A program made the position numbers and the translations under genes. The notes under the pieces were generated by a model. The model was not told where the DNA came from. It did not search any database and saw only the letters and a program-made list of their open reading frames with translations. From Vagococcus fluvialis bH819 (lineage in GTDB: Bacteria; Bacillota; Bacilli; Lactobacillales; Vagococcaceae), in assembly GCF_900163795.1 (NCBI RefSeq), contig NZ_FWFD01000003.1, positions 62,001 through 126,000 of the forward strand: 64,000 nucleotides of DNA, given 5' to 3'. Shown piece after piece: positions 49,421 through 58,218 of the stretch; positions within the stretch are counted from its first letter, which is position 1, and the number at the start of each line of letters is the position of its first letter.

Positions 49421-49453
49421 AAAAAAAATAAGGATGACATTTTTTGTCATCCT
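49421..49453. terminator. Terminator of the Mn transporter operon
   Basis: AGGATGACA / TGTCATCCT arms (49431-49439, 49445-49453) with a 5-base loop are followed on the minus strand by TTATTTTTTTT. It may also end the MerR gene transcript. Confidence 0.85.
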
Positions 49454-49463
49454 CATTTATATA

Positions 49464-50417
49464 TTATTTAGTTAATCCTTCATGAATTTTATCTAAATTC
49501 CATGTCATCATCGTTAAATAAGTATCTCCTTCTTCGCCTTCTTTAGCTAAAGAATCCGTAAAAATTGTATCATAAATCGGAATTTTGGTTTCTCTTGAAA
49601 CAGATTCCATACTCCTAGGATCCACACTTTGTTCAACAAACAGAGAAGGTACTTTTGTTTTTCTAATTTGATCGATAATTTGACTCATTTGGTCAGGAGT
49701 TCCTTGGCTTTCTGTGTTAATTTCCCAGATATAAGCAGCCTTTGTTCCATAAGCTTGTGAATAATACTTAAAAGCTCCCTCACTTGTGACTAAAAGGTTT
49801 TTATCCTCTGGTATATCTTTATACCGTTTAACATTATCATCATGTAATGTTTGTAGTTCTTGTGTATATTCTTTGGCATTTTTTTCGTAAAATTCTTTAT
49901 TTTCTACATCTTTTTCAACTAAGACATCTTTAATATTATTAACATAGATAATCCCGTTTTCTAAAGATAACCAAGCATGAGGATCTTGTTCACTCTCTTG
50001 CCCTTTACTCGTTAAAAATAATGGTTCCACATTTTTACTTGTCACAAAATAATCTTTACCATCTTCTTTTTTAGATGTTTTCATTAATTTCATGAACCAA
50101 CCGCCACCACCAGTTTCAAGATTTAATCCATTATAGAAAATAAGGTCTGCATCCGTTGCTTTAGAAATATCTGCTGGTAATGGTTCAAATTCATGAGGAT
50201 CTGTTCCACGAGGGACAATACTGTGAACTGAAACCTTATCTTTTCCTACTTGTTCAACCATATCCGCTATGATTGAGTTTGTCGCTACAATCTTTATTTT
50301 ACCTTCATCATTTTTTTCTTTTTCTGAATTATTAGAAGTTCCTCCACCACACCCCACTAGGGTAAACATAACCAAAAAGGAAACTAGTCCGATAAATACA
50401 ATTCTAGATTTCTTCAA
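49464..50417 (-). CDS. efaA: Manganese ABC transporter substrate-binding lipoprotein (EfaA/PsaA type)
   Basis: Lipid-tethered metal receptor of 317 residues. The lipobox LVGC is at about residue 23. The TroA-type metal ligands are the histidines in GTDPHEFEP and DPHAWLS, the glutamate in VTSEGAFKYYSQAYG and the aspartate in FTDSLAKEGEEGDTY. The last two segments are those of Mn-type PsaA/EfaA rather than the His-rich Zn proteins. The frame opens at a TTG (50426), but AGAGG nine bases before the TTG at 50417 favours that start (MKKSRIVFIG). It overlaps the permease gene by 14 bases and is last in the operon. Confidence 0.92.
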   Translation of the reverse strand: MKKSRIVFIGLVSFLVMFTLVGCGGGTSNNSEKEKNDEGKIKIVATNSIIADMVEQVGKDKVSVHSIVPRGTDPHEFEPLPADISKATDADLIFYNGLNLETGGGGWFMKLMKTSKKEDGKDYFVTSKNVEPLFLTSKGQESEQDPHAWLSLENGIIYVNNIKDVLVEKDVENKEFYEKNAKEYTQELQTLHDDNVKRYKDIPEDKNLLVTSEGAFKYYSQAYGTKAAYIWEINTESQGTPDQMSQIIDQIRKTKVPSLFVEQSVDPRSMESVSRETKIPIYDTIFTDSLAKEGEEGDTYLTMMTWNLDKIHEGLTK

Positions 50418-51261
50418 TAATAACAACCTCTTTCTTTTTAAAAATAAATCCTTGTTTAGGTGAGAATATAAAGGCTATGATAAAGAACATAGCAGTTGTT
50501 AAAACAATAGTTGCACCTGATGCTAGATTGTAAGAGTAACTAAAGAACAACCCGACAACGGCACTTACGCCACCAATTAAGCTTGATAAGAAAATCATGA
50601 CTGATAATCTATCAGTTAAAAGATAAGCTGTTGCTGCTGGTGTAACTAACATCGCCACCACTAAAACAGTTCCTACTGTTTGCAATGAAGATACTGCAAC
50701 AAGTGTTAAAAAGAACATTAATGCATAATGAATAACTTGAACTTTTAACCCATAAGCTTCTGACATCACTGGATCAAAAGAGCTAACTAATAACTCTTTA
50801 TAGAATAGAGCGACAAATAATATTACCGCAACTGCTACACCTAATGTAGTATACAAATCACTTGGCCTTACAGCTAAAACATTACCAAACAAAATATGGT
50901 ATAAATCTGTCGAACTTTGTGCAAAAGAGATTAGAATAATACCTAAAGCAAAGAACGAACTAAAAACAATACCGATAGCTGTATCACTTTTTAATTTACT
51001 TTTCTGTGTCACAAATCCGATTAATCCTGCAGCCGCAATCCCAAAAATTGACGCCCCAATCATAAAATTAGCTCCCACAATATAACTAACAGCCACTCCA
51101 GGCAATACAGCATGAGATATAGCATCTCCCATCAGTGACATTCCTCTAAGAATAATAAAACTTCCGATGACACCAGAAACAACACCAACAATAATAGATG
51201 TCATTAAAGCATTTTGTAAAAACTCATATTGCATTAAACCACTTATAAAATTTTGAATCAT
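50404..51261 (-). CDS. efaB: Manganese ABC transporter permease (EfaB type)
   Basis: Membrane subunit of the metal importer. The 285-residue protein has about eight to nine helices and the ABC-3 family segment MSLMGDAISHAVLPGVAVSY near residue 42. A second conserved region, LVTPAATAYLLTDRL, is near 205. Its ATG overlaps the last base of the ATPase gene, so translation is probably coupled. Confidence 0.94.
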   Translation of the reverse strand: MIQNFISGLMQYEFLQNALMTSIIVGVVSGVIGSFIILRGMSLMGDAISHAVLPGVAVSYIVGANFMIGASIFGIAAAGLIGFVTQKSKLKSDTAIGIVFSSFFALGIILISFAQSSTDLYHILFGNVLAVRPSDLYTTLGVAVAVILFVALFYKELLVSSFDPVMSEAYGLKVQVIHYALMFFLTLVAVSSLQTVGTVLVVAMLVTPAATAYLLTDRLSVMIFLSSLIGGVSAVVGLFFSYSYNLASGATIVLTTAMFFIIAFIFSPKQGFIFKKKEVVIIEEI

Positions 51262-52049
51262 TAGTCATTCACTCCTTTTATCACAATCTCACCCATAGTA
51301 TCTCCATAAGCAGCCTGAATATTTTTAGTAACAAAAGTACTTTCAACACTACCAGAAGCAACTAATTGTTTATTCATAATAATTAAATTATCGAAGTATT
51401 CACGTGTTTTATGTAAATCATGATGGACGATAACAATTGTTTTCCCTTGATTTCTTAACTCTTTTAATAAATCTACAATAACTTTCTCACTTACCATATC
51501 AATTCCTACAAACGGTTCATCTAAAAAGATAATATCTGCTTCTTGTGCTAAAGCTCTAGCAATAAAAACTCGTTGCAGTTGACCACCAGATAAATTACCA
51601 ATTTGTCGATTAGAGAAGTCTTCCATTTTCACTTGTTTTAAACACTCGACAACTTTTTCTTTTTGAGCCTTTTTAGGTCTTCTAAACAAGCCAAGATTTG
51701 GAAATGTTCCTAAAAGAACGACTTCATCGACTTTAATTGGAAAAGTTAAATCAATCGCACTTCTTTGTTCAACGTAAGCTATTTTTTTTCTAATCACGTC
51801 TAATGACTTACCAGAAACAGTTACTTCTCCTGACTCTGTTTTGATCAAACCAATCATTGCTTTTAATAAAGTTGACTTACCAGCACCATTTGGTCCAATA
51901 ATTCCTGTTATTTTTCCAGGTTCAATCGAAACACTTACATTCTCGATTGCTTTTTTATGTTGATAAGCCACTGTCATGTTAGACACTTCAATTGGCTTAC
52001 TAGTTAATTCTTCATGCACCTCATAAGATGCGGTTGTTGTATTCATCAT
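51261..52049 (-). CDS. efaC: Manganese ABC transporter ATP-binding protein (EfaC type)
   Basis: ATPase subunit of the metal importer. The 262-residue protein has the Walker A motif GPNGAGKSTLLKA, the ABC signature NLSGGQLQRV, the Walker B motif ADIIFLDEPF and the switch histidine in TIVIVHHD. It is the first gene of an ATPase-permease-lipoprotein operon, the same order as efaCBA in Enterococcus faecalis. The promoter and DtxR-type operator lie 40-100 bases upstream. Confidence 0.94.
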   Translation of the reverse strand: MMNTTTASYEVHEELTSKPIEVSNMTVAYQHKKAIENVSVSIEPGKITGIIGPNGAGKSTLLKAMIGLIKTESGEVTVSGKSLDVIRKKIAYVEQRSAIDLTFPIKVDEVVLLGTFPNLGLFRRPKKAQKEKVVECLKQVKMEDFSNRQIGNLSGGQLQRVFIARALAQEADIIFLDEPFVGIDMVSEKVIVDLLKELRNQGKTIVIVHHDLHKTREYFDNLIIMNKQLVASGSVESTFVTKNIQAAYGDTMGEIVIKGVND

Positions 52050-52091
52050 AAATGAACACCCTCTTTTCTATTTCGGTTTAATTAATTTATT

Positions 52092-52109
52092 TTTTAGGGT
52101 TACCTAAAA
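52092..52109. promoter_or_regulatory. DtxR/MntR-type operator of the Mn transporter
   Basis: TTTTAGG-GTTA-CCTAAAA is a perfect 7-base inverted repeat of the type bound by DtxR, IdeR, EfaR and ScaR. It lies at about +3 to +20 of the efaC promoter, a good place for metal-dependent repression. Confidence 0.85.
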
Positions 52110-52118
52110 CTTACTCAC

Positions 52119-52147
52119 AGTATAGCAAATGAAATTGATTATCACAA
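52119..52147 (-). promoter_or_regulatory. Promoter of the Mn transporter operon
   Basis: TTGTGA (52147-52142), a 17-base spacer and TATACT (52124-52119), with transcription expected to begin near 52112. Confidence 0.8.
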
Positions 52148-52150
52148 GTA

Positions 52151-52200
52151 AAAAACAAAAAAAGAACCAAAAGAGAGTATTTACTCCTTTTTGATTCTTT
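52151..52200 (-). terminator. Terminator of obg
   Basis: On the minus strand an imperfect 19-base arm (AAAGAATCAAAAAGGAGTA) pairs with TACTCTCTTTTGGTTCTTT and runs into T-rich DNA, 16 bases past the obg stop. Confidence 0.8.
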
Positions 52201-52215
52201 GGATTTATTTAAATT

Positions 52216-53529
52216 TTAATCGACAAACTCAAATACAAACTCTTTAATTCTTACAAAATCGCCATCTTTAGCGCCCATTGATCTAAGTGTTTCATCAACA
52301 CCCATCCCTCTTAATTGACGGGCAAATTTCATGACACTTTCTTCACGGTCAAAGTTGGTCATAACAAATAATTTTTCGAGCTTATCACCTAACAATACCC
52401 ATGTTGCGTCATCATCACGAGAAACAGTGAAATCTGGCTCTTCAGCTTTATAATCATAATGAACCACATCTTCCACTTCTTCTTCTTGATACATCGGAAA
52501 CTCTGGTGTAATATCGACTAACTTAGCTGTTGCGTTCAGCAATGGTTCAATCCCCTGTCTTGCAATACTTGAGATAGGGAAGATTGGTAAATCATCAGCA
52601 AACTCGTCTTCCTTTAATGCTGCAATTTGTTCTTTAAAAATAGCCAAATTTTCTTCTGCATTAGGCATATCCATTTTATTAGCGACAATAATTTGTGGAC
52701 GTTCTAAAAGACGCATATTATGTGTTTCTAATTCCTTATTGATTAACACATAATCTTCATAGGGATCGCGACCTTCCATACCACTCATATCAACGACATG
52801 TAAGATAACACGGGTACGTTCAATATGACGTAAAAATTGAGTACCTAAACCAATTCCCTCTGATGCCCCTTCAATCAATCCTGGTAAATCAGCCATAACA
52901 AAACTATCACCATCTGATGTTGCTACCATACCTAAGTTTGGTACTAGGGTTGTAAAGTGATACGCCCCAATTTTTGGTCTTGCTTTTGATACAATAGAAA
53001 GAATAGTTGATTTTCCAACAGATGGAAAGCCTACTAAACCAACGTCTGCTAAGACTTTTAATTCCATTTCTATTTGGCGTTCTTGTCCTGGTTCACCGTT
53101 TTCAGCCACTTCTGGTGCTGGATTTCTTGGTGTTGCAAAACGATTATTTCCACGTCCACCGCGTCCTCCACGGGCAATTTGTAACTGTTCACCGTGTTTA
53201 ACTAAATCTCCTAATAATTCCCCAGTTTCTTTATCTCTAACTGTTGTTCCAGCTGGGACTTTGATAAATTTATCTTCTGATCCTCTACCGTGCATACTTT
53301 TACTCATACCATTTTCACCAGCATCAGCCGCAAAATGACGGTTAAATCTAAAGTCCATCAGCGTACGTAAACCTTCATCTACAATAAGAATGACGCTACC
53401 GCCTTTTCCGCCATCCCCACCTGCTGGTCCACCATCTGGAACGTATTTTTCACGACGGAAAGCAACCATTCCGTCGCCACCTTTTCCAGCCTTAACATTA
53501 ATTGTAACCTGATCTAAAAACATGGACAT
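52216..53529 (-). CDS. obg: GTPase Obg (CgtA)
   Basis: Essential ribosome-assembly and stress GTPase. The 437-residue protein has the Gly-rich Obg domain (residues about 1-158, [19 protein letters not shown]), the GTPase domain with the P-loop [11 protein letters not shown], the switch [11 protein letters not shown] and the NKMD specificity motif, and the C-terminal OCT domain ([16 protein letters not shown]). GAGGA six bases upstream supports the ATG at 53529. It is a single-gene unit; the 102 bases to the DUF4003 gene show no terminator. Confidence 0.97.
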   Translation of the reverse strand: MSMFLDQVTINVKAGKGGDGMVAFRREKYVPDGGPAGGDGGKGGSVILIVDEGLRTLMDFRFNRHFAADAGENGMSKSMHGRGSEDKFIKVPAGTTVRDKETGELLGDLVKHGEQLQIARGGRGGRGNNRFATPRNPAPEVAENGEPGQERQIEMELKVLADVGLVGFPSVGKSTILSIVSKARPKIGAYHFTTLVPNLGMVATSDGDSFVMADLPGLIEGASEGIGLGTQFLRHIERTRVILHVVDMSGMEGRDPYEDYVLINKELETHNMRLLERPQIIVANKMDMPNAEENLAIFKEQIAALKEDEFADDLPIFPISSIARQGIEPLLNATAKLVDITPEFPMYQEEEVEDVVHYDYKAEEPDFTVSRDDDATWVLLGDKLEKLFVMTNFDREESVMKFARQLRGMGVDETLRSMGAKDGDFVRIKEFVFEFVD

Positions 53530-53631
53530 CTCTTGTCCTCCTCATATTCTAAAAAATCTCTTCATCATTGTACTTGTTGCAATAGCATTTGTCCAATTTC
53601 TTCTAACGTTTTTCTTGTAATTTTAAGCCTT

Positions 53632-54606
53632 TTAATTGATTAATGCGACCGAATTACTGGCAAGCATCGTTTGTTCTTGAACTATAATTTGATTAAAAGA
53701 AACCGATAACGTTGTCATGTTTGACCGATTTAAAGTATTTGATTTACTTTCCGCGTATAGGCTCATTGCTAAAGACTCTTTATAATCAGCTTCAAAGTAA
53801 ATAGAAATATTTTTACAAACTTCATCCATAAAAATAAGCAACTCCTCTAAATCAACTAAATCAGTCTGTTGCCTCAAATAAGTCAATGATACTAACGGGA
53901 CAAAGTGTACACTTTTAATTTTGATACGATTATTTTCAAAAAATTCAATTAAAGTACTAAGATGAGATAAATACTCCAAATCTTTTTTACCATTCATAAG
54001 TGTCGATAATGTAGAGGCGACAAGACAACTATCTCTATTCTTCAATCCGATAGCTTGAAATTCTTCAAAATAATATTCCACAATCCCACAGATTTCGACT
54101 TCGCTTAAATGAGCCAATTGTTCAGCTTGTGCTAAAGAAACAACCGCACTGTAATCATTTGTCGTTGTAATAAATGGGTGGATGGCCTTTATCTCTTTAT
54201 ATAATCGATCTGCCCGTTGAACAATTGCTTCTCTATCCTCATTTTTAGATAAAAAAAGTTGATACGCGGCAAAATAGGTTGCCCCAGAAGACTTAAATCC
54301 ATTATCTTTTAAAATTTTTTTATTAAAAAATAACTCTTCAATTCCTTCAACTGAATTTAATTGGCTTGATAGCATTAAACCAGTTAACGTGTATCTTGTA
54401 ACTTTTGAGAAACTTGTAAACAAACCAGACTTATGAATAAATGCTTTGTCTAGCCAATCAAACTCAGTTAATGGTAAAATTTGTCCTTTCCCAGTAAAAA
54501 TTCTTGCTAATAAATACTTAACACGTTTATCTAACCATTTGGCGTTAGATTCGTTAAGAATTCTATAATTTTTCTCCAAAAGATCAGTGATCTCTTTATG
54601 ATCCAT
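53632..54606 (-). CDS. DUF4003-family protein
   Basis: A 324-residue soluble, largely helical protein with no catalytic motif that I can see. The overall pattern (FDWLDKAFIHKSGLFTSFSK and FKSSGATYFAAYQLF) matches my recollection of DUF4003, a family of unknown role in bacilli. Its members have an Ala/Leu-rich helical repeat pattern, seen here around residues 100-200. AAAGGAG precedes the ATG. It lies just upstream of obg on the same strand and may be cotranscribed. Confidence 0.75.
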   Translation of the reverse strand: MDHKEITDLLEKNYRILNESNAKWLDKRVKYLLARIFTGKGQILPLTEFDWLDKAFIHKSGLFTSFSKVTRYTLTGLMLSSQLNSVEGIEELFFNKKILKDNGFKSSGATYFAAYQLFLSKNEDREAIVQRADRLYKEIKAIHPFITTTNDYSAVVSLAQAEQLAHLSEVEICGIVEYYFEEFQAIGLKNRDSCLVASTLSTLMNGKKDLEYLSHLSTLIEFFENNRIKIKSVHFVPLVSLTYLRQQTDLVDLEELLIFMDEVCKNISIYFEADYKESLAMSLYAESKSNTLNRSNMTTLSVSFNQIIVQEQTMLASNSVALIN

Positions 54607-54670
54607 GAAATTGTTCTCCTTTTATTGCTTCTTACTTTCTTATTTTAGCTTAAAATCATAGAAAGATAAA

Positions 54671-54705
54671 CAAAAATAGGTTAGCACTTTAGTCGTACTA
54701 ACCTA
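54671..54705 (-). terminator. Terminator of mupG
   Basis: TAGGTTAG / CTAACCTA arms (54677-54684, 54698-54705) with further inner pairing, followed on the minus strand by TTTTTG. Confidence 0.8.
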
Positions 54706-54713
54706 CATCATTA

Positions 54714-55805
54714 TTATTTATTTTCAATTAGCTCAAAACTCGACCATGGTTTTAGAAAATCTAATAGAAATAATTCATCTTTTGCGATTTTTCCAACAAC
54801 ATTCACACGACCATCATTTGTCATTTCTTTGAGAGCTATTTGTGTTTCACCTTTGTATTGACCATAGCCAACATTATCAATTAACACGTCCCCCCTAGTC
54901 ATATCTGGTGTATTGGTTTTAGGAAACGCTAAATCTTTATATTTAATTCGAGTCATCGTTGAACGTAAAATGTAGGCTGAACGATCACCACGGTAATCAT
55001 GTAAGTTATCGAATAGAACAACACGTTCATCTTCTGTAATTGTTTCAAGAACGTCCACTTTAATTTTAGGATTTTCAGAAAAGAACGCTTCTGACATTTC
55101 TTTTAATTCTTTTTCTGAAGCGTAAGCATTCCCCACAGTAATATCATCAATCAAACCAGTTAACAAGAAATGTTTTACTTGCGTTCCTATTTCTAAATCA
55201 CGATGATCTTCTAAAGTACATAACCCATCTTGTGTCGGCCACGGACCAAATGTAGCATCATGTGAATTAACAAAAGCCATCGTATTAATATTATATTGTC
55301 TAAATTGATTGGAACAGTTCACAAAATGTTGATACTCCAAACCTGAATAACGATGTGGGTAGAAATTATGAGAGCCTAACAGATTATTGACATTAGGTGA
55401 GTAACTCATAATATTATCTACATAGCGTGTACCTGAACTCATATTTATTTCTATTTTAATTCCATACGGATTTCTCGTCATTTTTGCTTCTTCTGCTCCA
55501 GTAAAGCCAAGATCTAAACGAATTCCATCTGCCCCTAGTTCATGGAAAAAAGACAAATCATCATAGGAAATACCTAATTGACCAAATAGTGATGGATTAA
55601 TGTCGACCATCACATCAAAATCTAATTGATTCGCATAATCTACTACTTTTTTAAACTCTGCTATAACTTTTTCCTTATCATCGTTAACCTGTAGTAAACT
55701 TGTAAACACACGTTTAAAACCATATTTATGTGCTAAATCTAAATAAGCTTTATCTTTCTCAAATGTTGAACGTTCTGGATAAATCGAAATACCTAATTGT
55801 CCCAT
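54714..55805 (-). CDS. MupG-family TIM-barrel protein (DUF871), 6-phospho-N-acetylmuramidase type
   Basis: A 363-residue cytoplasmic protein. The start GQLGISIYPERS, the FTSLLQVND segment and DGIRLDLGFTG are DUF871 hallmarks. The best-studied member, MupG of Staphylococcus aureus, cleaves MurNAc-6P-GlcNAc during peptidoglycan recycling. The N-terminal TIM barrel (about 1-240) is followed by a small cyclophilin-like C-terminal domain. In other bacteria it is often next to a MurNAc PTS and murQ; neither is here, so the substrate is inferred from the family only. AGGAGG precedes the ATG. Confidence 0.85.
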   Translation of the reverse strand: MGQLGISIYPERSTFEKDKAYLDLAHKYGFKRVFTSLLQVNDDKEKVIAEFKKVVDYANQLDFDVMVDINPSLFGQLGISYDDLSFFHELGADGIRLDLGFTGAEEAKMTRNPYGIKIEINMSSGTRYVDNIMSYSPNVNNLLGSHNFYPHRYSGLEYQHFVNCSNQFRQYNINTMAFVNSHDATFGPWPTQDGLCTLEDHRDLEIGTQVKHFLLTGLIDDITVGNAYASEKELKEMSEAFFSENPKIKVDVLETITEDERVVLFDNLHDYRGDRSAYILRSTMTRIKYKDLAFPKTNTPDMTRGDVLIDNVGYGQYKGETQIALKEMTNDGRVNVVGKIAKDELFLLDFLKPWSSFELIENK

Positions 55806-55962
55806 TGAAGAACCTCCTAGTTTATTCTGAATGCCTTTTCATTATAACAAGAGCTTCATTAATTGTCTAGACCACTTTTATATTTTTAACTGTTGGCAGA
55901 TACTTCTATTTTTGTTACTATAAATAAGAACACTACTATTTGAACAACGGAAGGAAAATTGT

Positions 55963-56712
55963 ATGAAAAGAAATAAATTATTCATAGGTTCTGCAACACT
56001 TTTATTATCTGTTATGTTATTAGGGGCATGTGGTAATGGTGACACTAAAGAAACTAAATCAAAATCTAGTGACACAGCGCAATCTTCAACTGAAAAGAAA
56101 GAAAAAGTTGACCTTAACAAATTAGAATTACCTCAATTAAATAAGGAAGTAGCTGAAAATGAAGCATTAGTTGAAATGGTTACATCTGAGGGAACAATCA
56201 AAATCAAACTATTTCCAGAACAAGCACCAAAAACGGTAGAAAATTTTATGACCCATGCAAAAGATGGCTACTATAATGGATTAGCTTTCCATAGAGTGAT
56301 GAATAATTTTATGATTCAAGGTGGCGATCCTAAAGGGGACGGTACTGGTGGTGAAAGTATTTGGAAGGAAGCCTTTGAAGATGAATTCTCAAACCAACTT
56401 TATAACTTACGTGGTGCTTTATCTATGGCTAATTCAGGTCCTAATACAAACGGTAGTCAATTCTTTATCGTTCAAAATAATGATGATATGTCCGACGGTT
56501 TGTTATCAGAAGTTTATCCATCGAAAATTATTGACGCCTACAAAGATGGAGGCACTCCTCATTTAGATGGTAAACATACTGTTTTCGGTCAAGTAACTGA
56601 AGGTTTGGATGTCGTAGATAAAATTGCTGCTGTTGAGACTGGCGAAGCTGATAAGCCTAAAAAAGAGGTTAAAATCGAAAAAATCAATATTTTACAAGAA
56701 GCGAAAAAATAA
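55963..56712 (+). CDS. Cyclophilin-type peptidyl-prolyl isomerase lipoprotein
   Basis: Extracellular foldase tethered by lipid. The 249-residue protein has a signal peptide with the lipobox MLLGAC (C23), a Ser/Lys-rich linker (residues 24-50), and a cyclophilin domain (about 65-245) with [31 protein letters not shown] and the [10 protein letters not shown] segment. The active-site arginine in FHRV and the QFF phenylalanine are present. It probably helps fold secreted or surface proteins outside the membrane. It is transcribed alone. Confidence 0.93.
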   Translation: MKRNKLFIGSATLLLSVMLLGACGNGDTKETKSKSSDTAQSSTEKKEKVDLNKLELPQLNKEVAENEALVEMVTSEGTIKIKLFPEQAPKTVENFMTHAKDGYYNGLAFHRVMNNFMIQGGDPKGDGTGGESIWKEAFEDEFSNQLYNLRGALSMANSGPNTNGSQFFIVQNNDDMSDGLLSEVYPSKIIDAYKDGGTPHLDGKHTVFGQVTEGLDVVDKIAAVETGEADKPKKEVKIEKINILQEAKK

Positions 56713-56713
56713 C

Positions 56714-56752
56714 AAAAAGCGAAGTCGACTTTATGTCAGCTTCGCTTTTTTT
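56714..56752. terminator. Bidirectional terminator after the cyclophilin gene
   Basis: AAAAAGCGAAG ... CTTCGCTTTTT stem with an inner GAC/GTC pairing, T7 on the plus strand and A5 on the other side; it abuts the end of ilvE. Confidence 0.9.
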
Positions 56753-57771
56753 CACCACTCTACTTTTGTAATCCAACCTTTTGGTGCTTCAATGTCACCA
56801 AATTGAATGCCAGTTAATTCATCATATAGGCGTTTAGTTACTGGTCCAACTTCTATTTCAGAATAAAAGACATGAAAATCCTCTTCCAGTTGAATCCCAC
56901 CAATTGGAGAAATCACTGCCGCTGTTCCACATGCTCCCGCCTCACTAAATTGATCAAGTTCAGTTAAGTAACAATCTCCCTCAATAGCCTCCATCCCTAA
57001 ACGCTCTTTAGCCAAGTAAAGCAATGAGTATTTAGTGATACTAGGCAAAATGGAGGGGGAAATTGGAGTGATAAAACGATTGTCTTTTGTAATACCAAAA
57101 AAATTAGCAGCACCTACTTCTTCTATCTTAGTATGTGTTGCCGGATCAAGATAAATGCAATCAGAAAATAATCTCTCTTTTGCTTCTGTTCCTGGTAACA
57201 AACTAGCGGCATAATTTCCACCAACTTTAACCGCACCAGTTCCCGCTGGAGCCGCTCTATCATAATCAGATATCACAAAATTGGTTGGTTTCATACCACC
57301 TTTGAAATAAGGACCTACTGGCATACAAAAAACAGTAAAGATGTATTCTTGAGCTGGTGCAACACCGATTGAATCACCAACACCAATAATTATTGGCCTA
57401 AGATATAGTGTGCCTCCTGAACCGTAAGGCGGAACGTATTCATGATTAGCTGCCACAACTTTTTTAACTGCATCTATAAATTTATCTTCAGGCATATGAG
57501 GTATCATCAAACGACGTCCACTTTGATTAATTCGTTTGGCATTTTCTTCTACTCTAAACAAATTAATTGTTCCGTCATTAGTTCGATATGCTTTTAATCC
57601 TTCAAAACACTGTTGACCATAGTGAATTGCTGGAGAACCTTCACTAATATGTAATTGATTATCCTCAGTCATAATCCCGTCATCCCAACTACCATCTTTC
57701 CAATACGAAAGATATCTTAGTGGTGTTTTGATGTAAGAAAATCCCAATTCGTCCCATTTGATGTCTACCAT
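56752..57771 (-). CDS. ilvE: Branched-chain amino acid aminotransferase
   Basis: PLP enzyme that interconverts leucine, isoleucine and valine with their 2-oxo acids. The 339-residue protein is of fold type IV. The PLP lysine is in AAPAGTGAVKVGGNYAASL, with EVGAANFF and the late GTAAVISPIG motif. It is of the class II (longer) form. The frame opens at a GTG (57783), but AAGGTGG with an 8-base spacing supports the ATG at 57771. No other branched-chain synthesis gene is nearby, so it may act in catabolism or flavour-type metabolism. Confidence 0.95.
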   Translation of the reverse strand: MVDIKWDELGFSYIKTPLRYLSYWKDGSWDDGIMTEDNQLHISEGSPAIHYGQQCFEGLKAYRTNDGTINLFRVEENAKRINQSGRRLMIPHMPEDKFIDAVKKVVAANHEYVPPYGSGGTLYLRPIIIGVGDSIGVAPAQEYIFTVFCMPVGPYFKGGMKPTNFVISDYDRAAPAGTGAVKVGGNYAASLLPGTEAKERLFSDCIYLDPATHTKIEEVGAANFFGITKDNRFITPISPSILPSITKYSLLYLAKERLGMEAIEGDCYLTELDQFSEAGACGTAAVISPIGGIQLEEDFHVFYSEIEVGPVTKRLYDELTGIQFGDIEAPKGWITKVEW

Positions 57772-57963
57772 AATACATTCCACCTTCCAAACTTTTTTAT
57801 TAGTTTATCACAATTCATCTCTTAATCCTCATCTTTTCTTAATTTTTTATGGAAACAGAATGAAAATCCTATAAGAATTTATAAAAACTCTATTTAAATG
57901 TATCTTCATTCTCATCTTTTAGTTATTATTAAATAACAAAGATTTTATTAAAAGGAGAATAAC

Positions 57964-58218
57964 ATGAAAAAGCAACGTTTAATTACAATTTGGGGAGATA
58001 TTGTTGGAATAGTTGATTTAATAAAAGCTCTTTTAATTTCTATTATTTTAACGATGGGGCTATATAATCTTGCAGATAAAAATAGTCCCACACAACAATT
58101 ATTTTTCGGACTATTAGGAGCTATCATTGCTTTTACCGTTAATTCGTTTTTCATTACACCAAAAAGAAAGCTTCATGATCATGTCACACCTTCTAAGGAG
58201 ATGGATCATGACAACTAG
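57964..58218 (+). CDS. Small membrane protein, first gene of the mevalonate operon
   Basis: An 84-residue protein with two hydrophobic helices (LIKALLISIILTMGLYNLA, residues 20-38, and LLGAIIAFTVNSFFI near 50-65) and charged ends. I recognise no family. Its position just before a TctA-like permease, with an 11-base overlap, suggests it is a small partner such as a reduced TctB-like subunit; sequence support for that is weak. AAAAGGAG precedes the ATG. The upstream 180 bases contain GTTATT-4-AATAAC near 57922-57937 but no clear promoter. Confidence 0.65.
   Translation: MKKQRLITIWGDIVGIVDLIKALLISIILTMGLYNLADKNSPTQQLFFGLLGAIIAFTVNSFFITPKRKLHDHVTPSKEMDHDN

Noticed and set aside
57784-57963. T-box or other amino-acid leader before ilvE or the mevalonate operon
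   Set aside because: No T-box core, specifier hairpin or terminator is visible; only AT-rich spacer and a short dyad.
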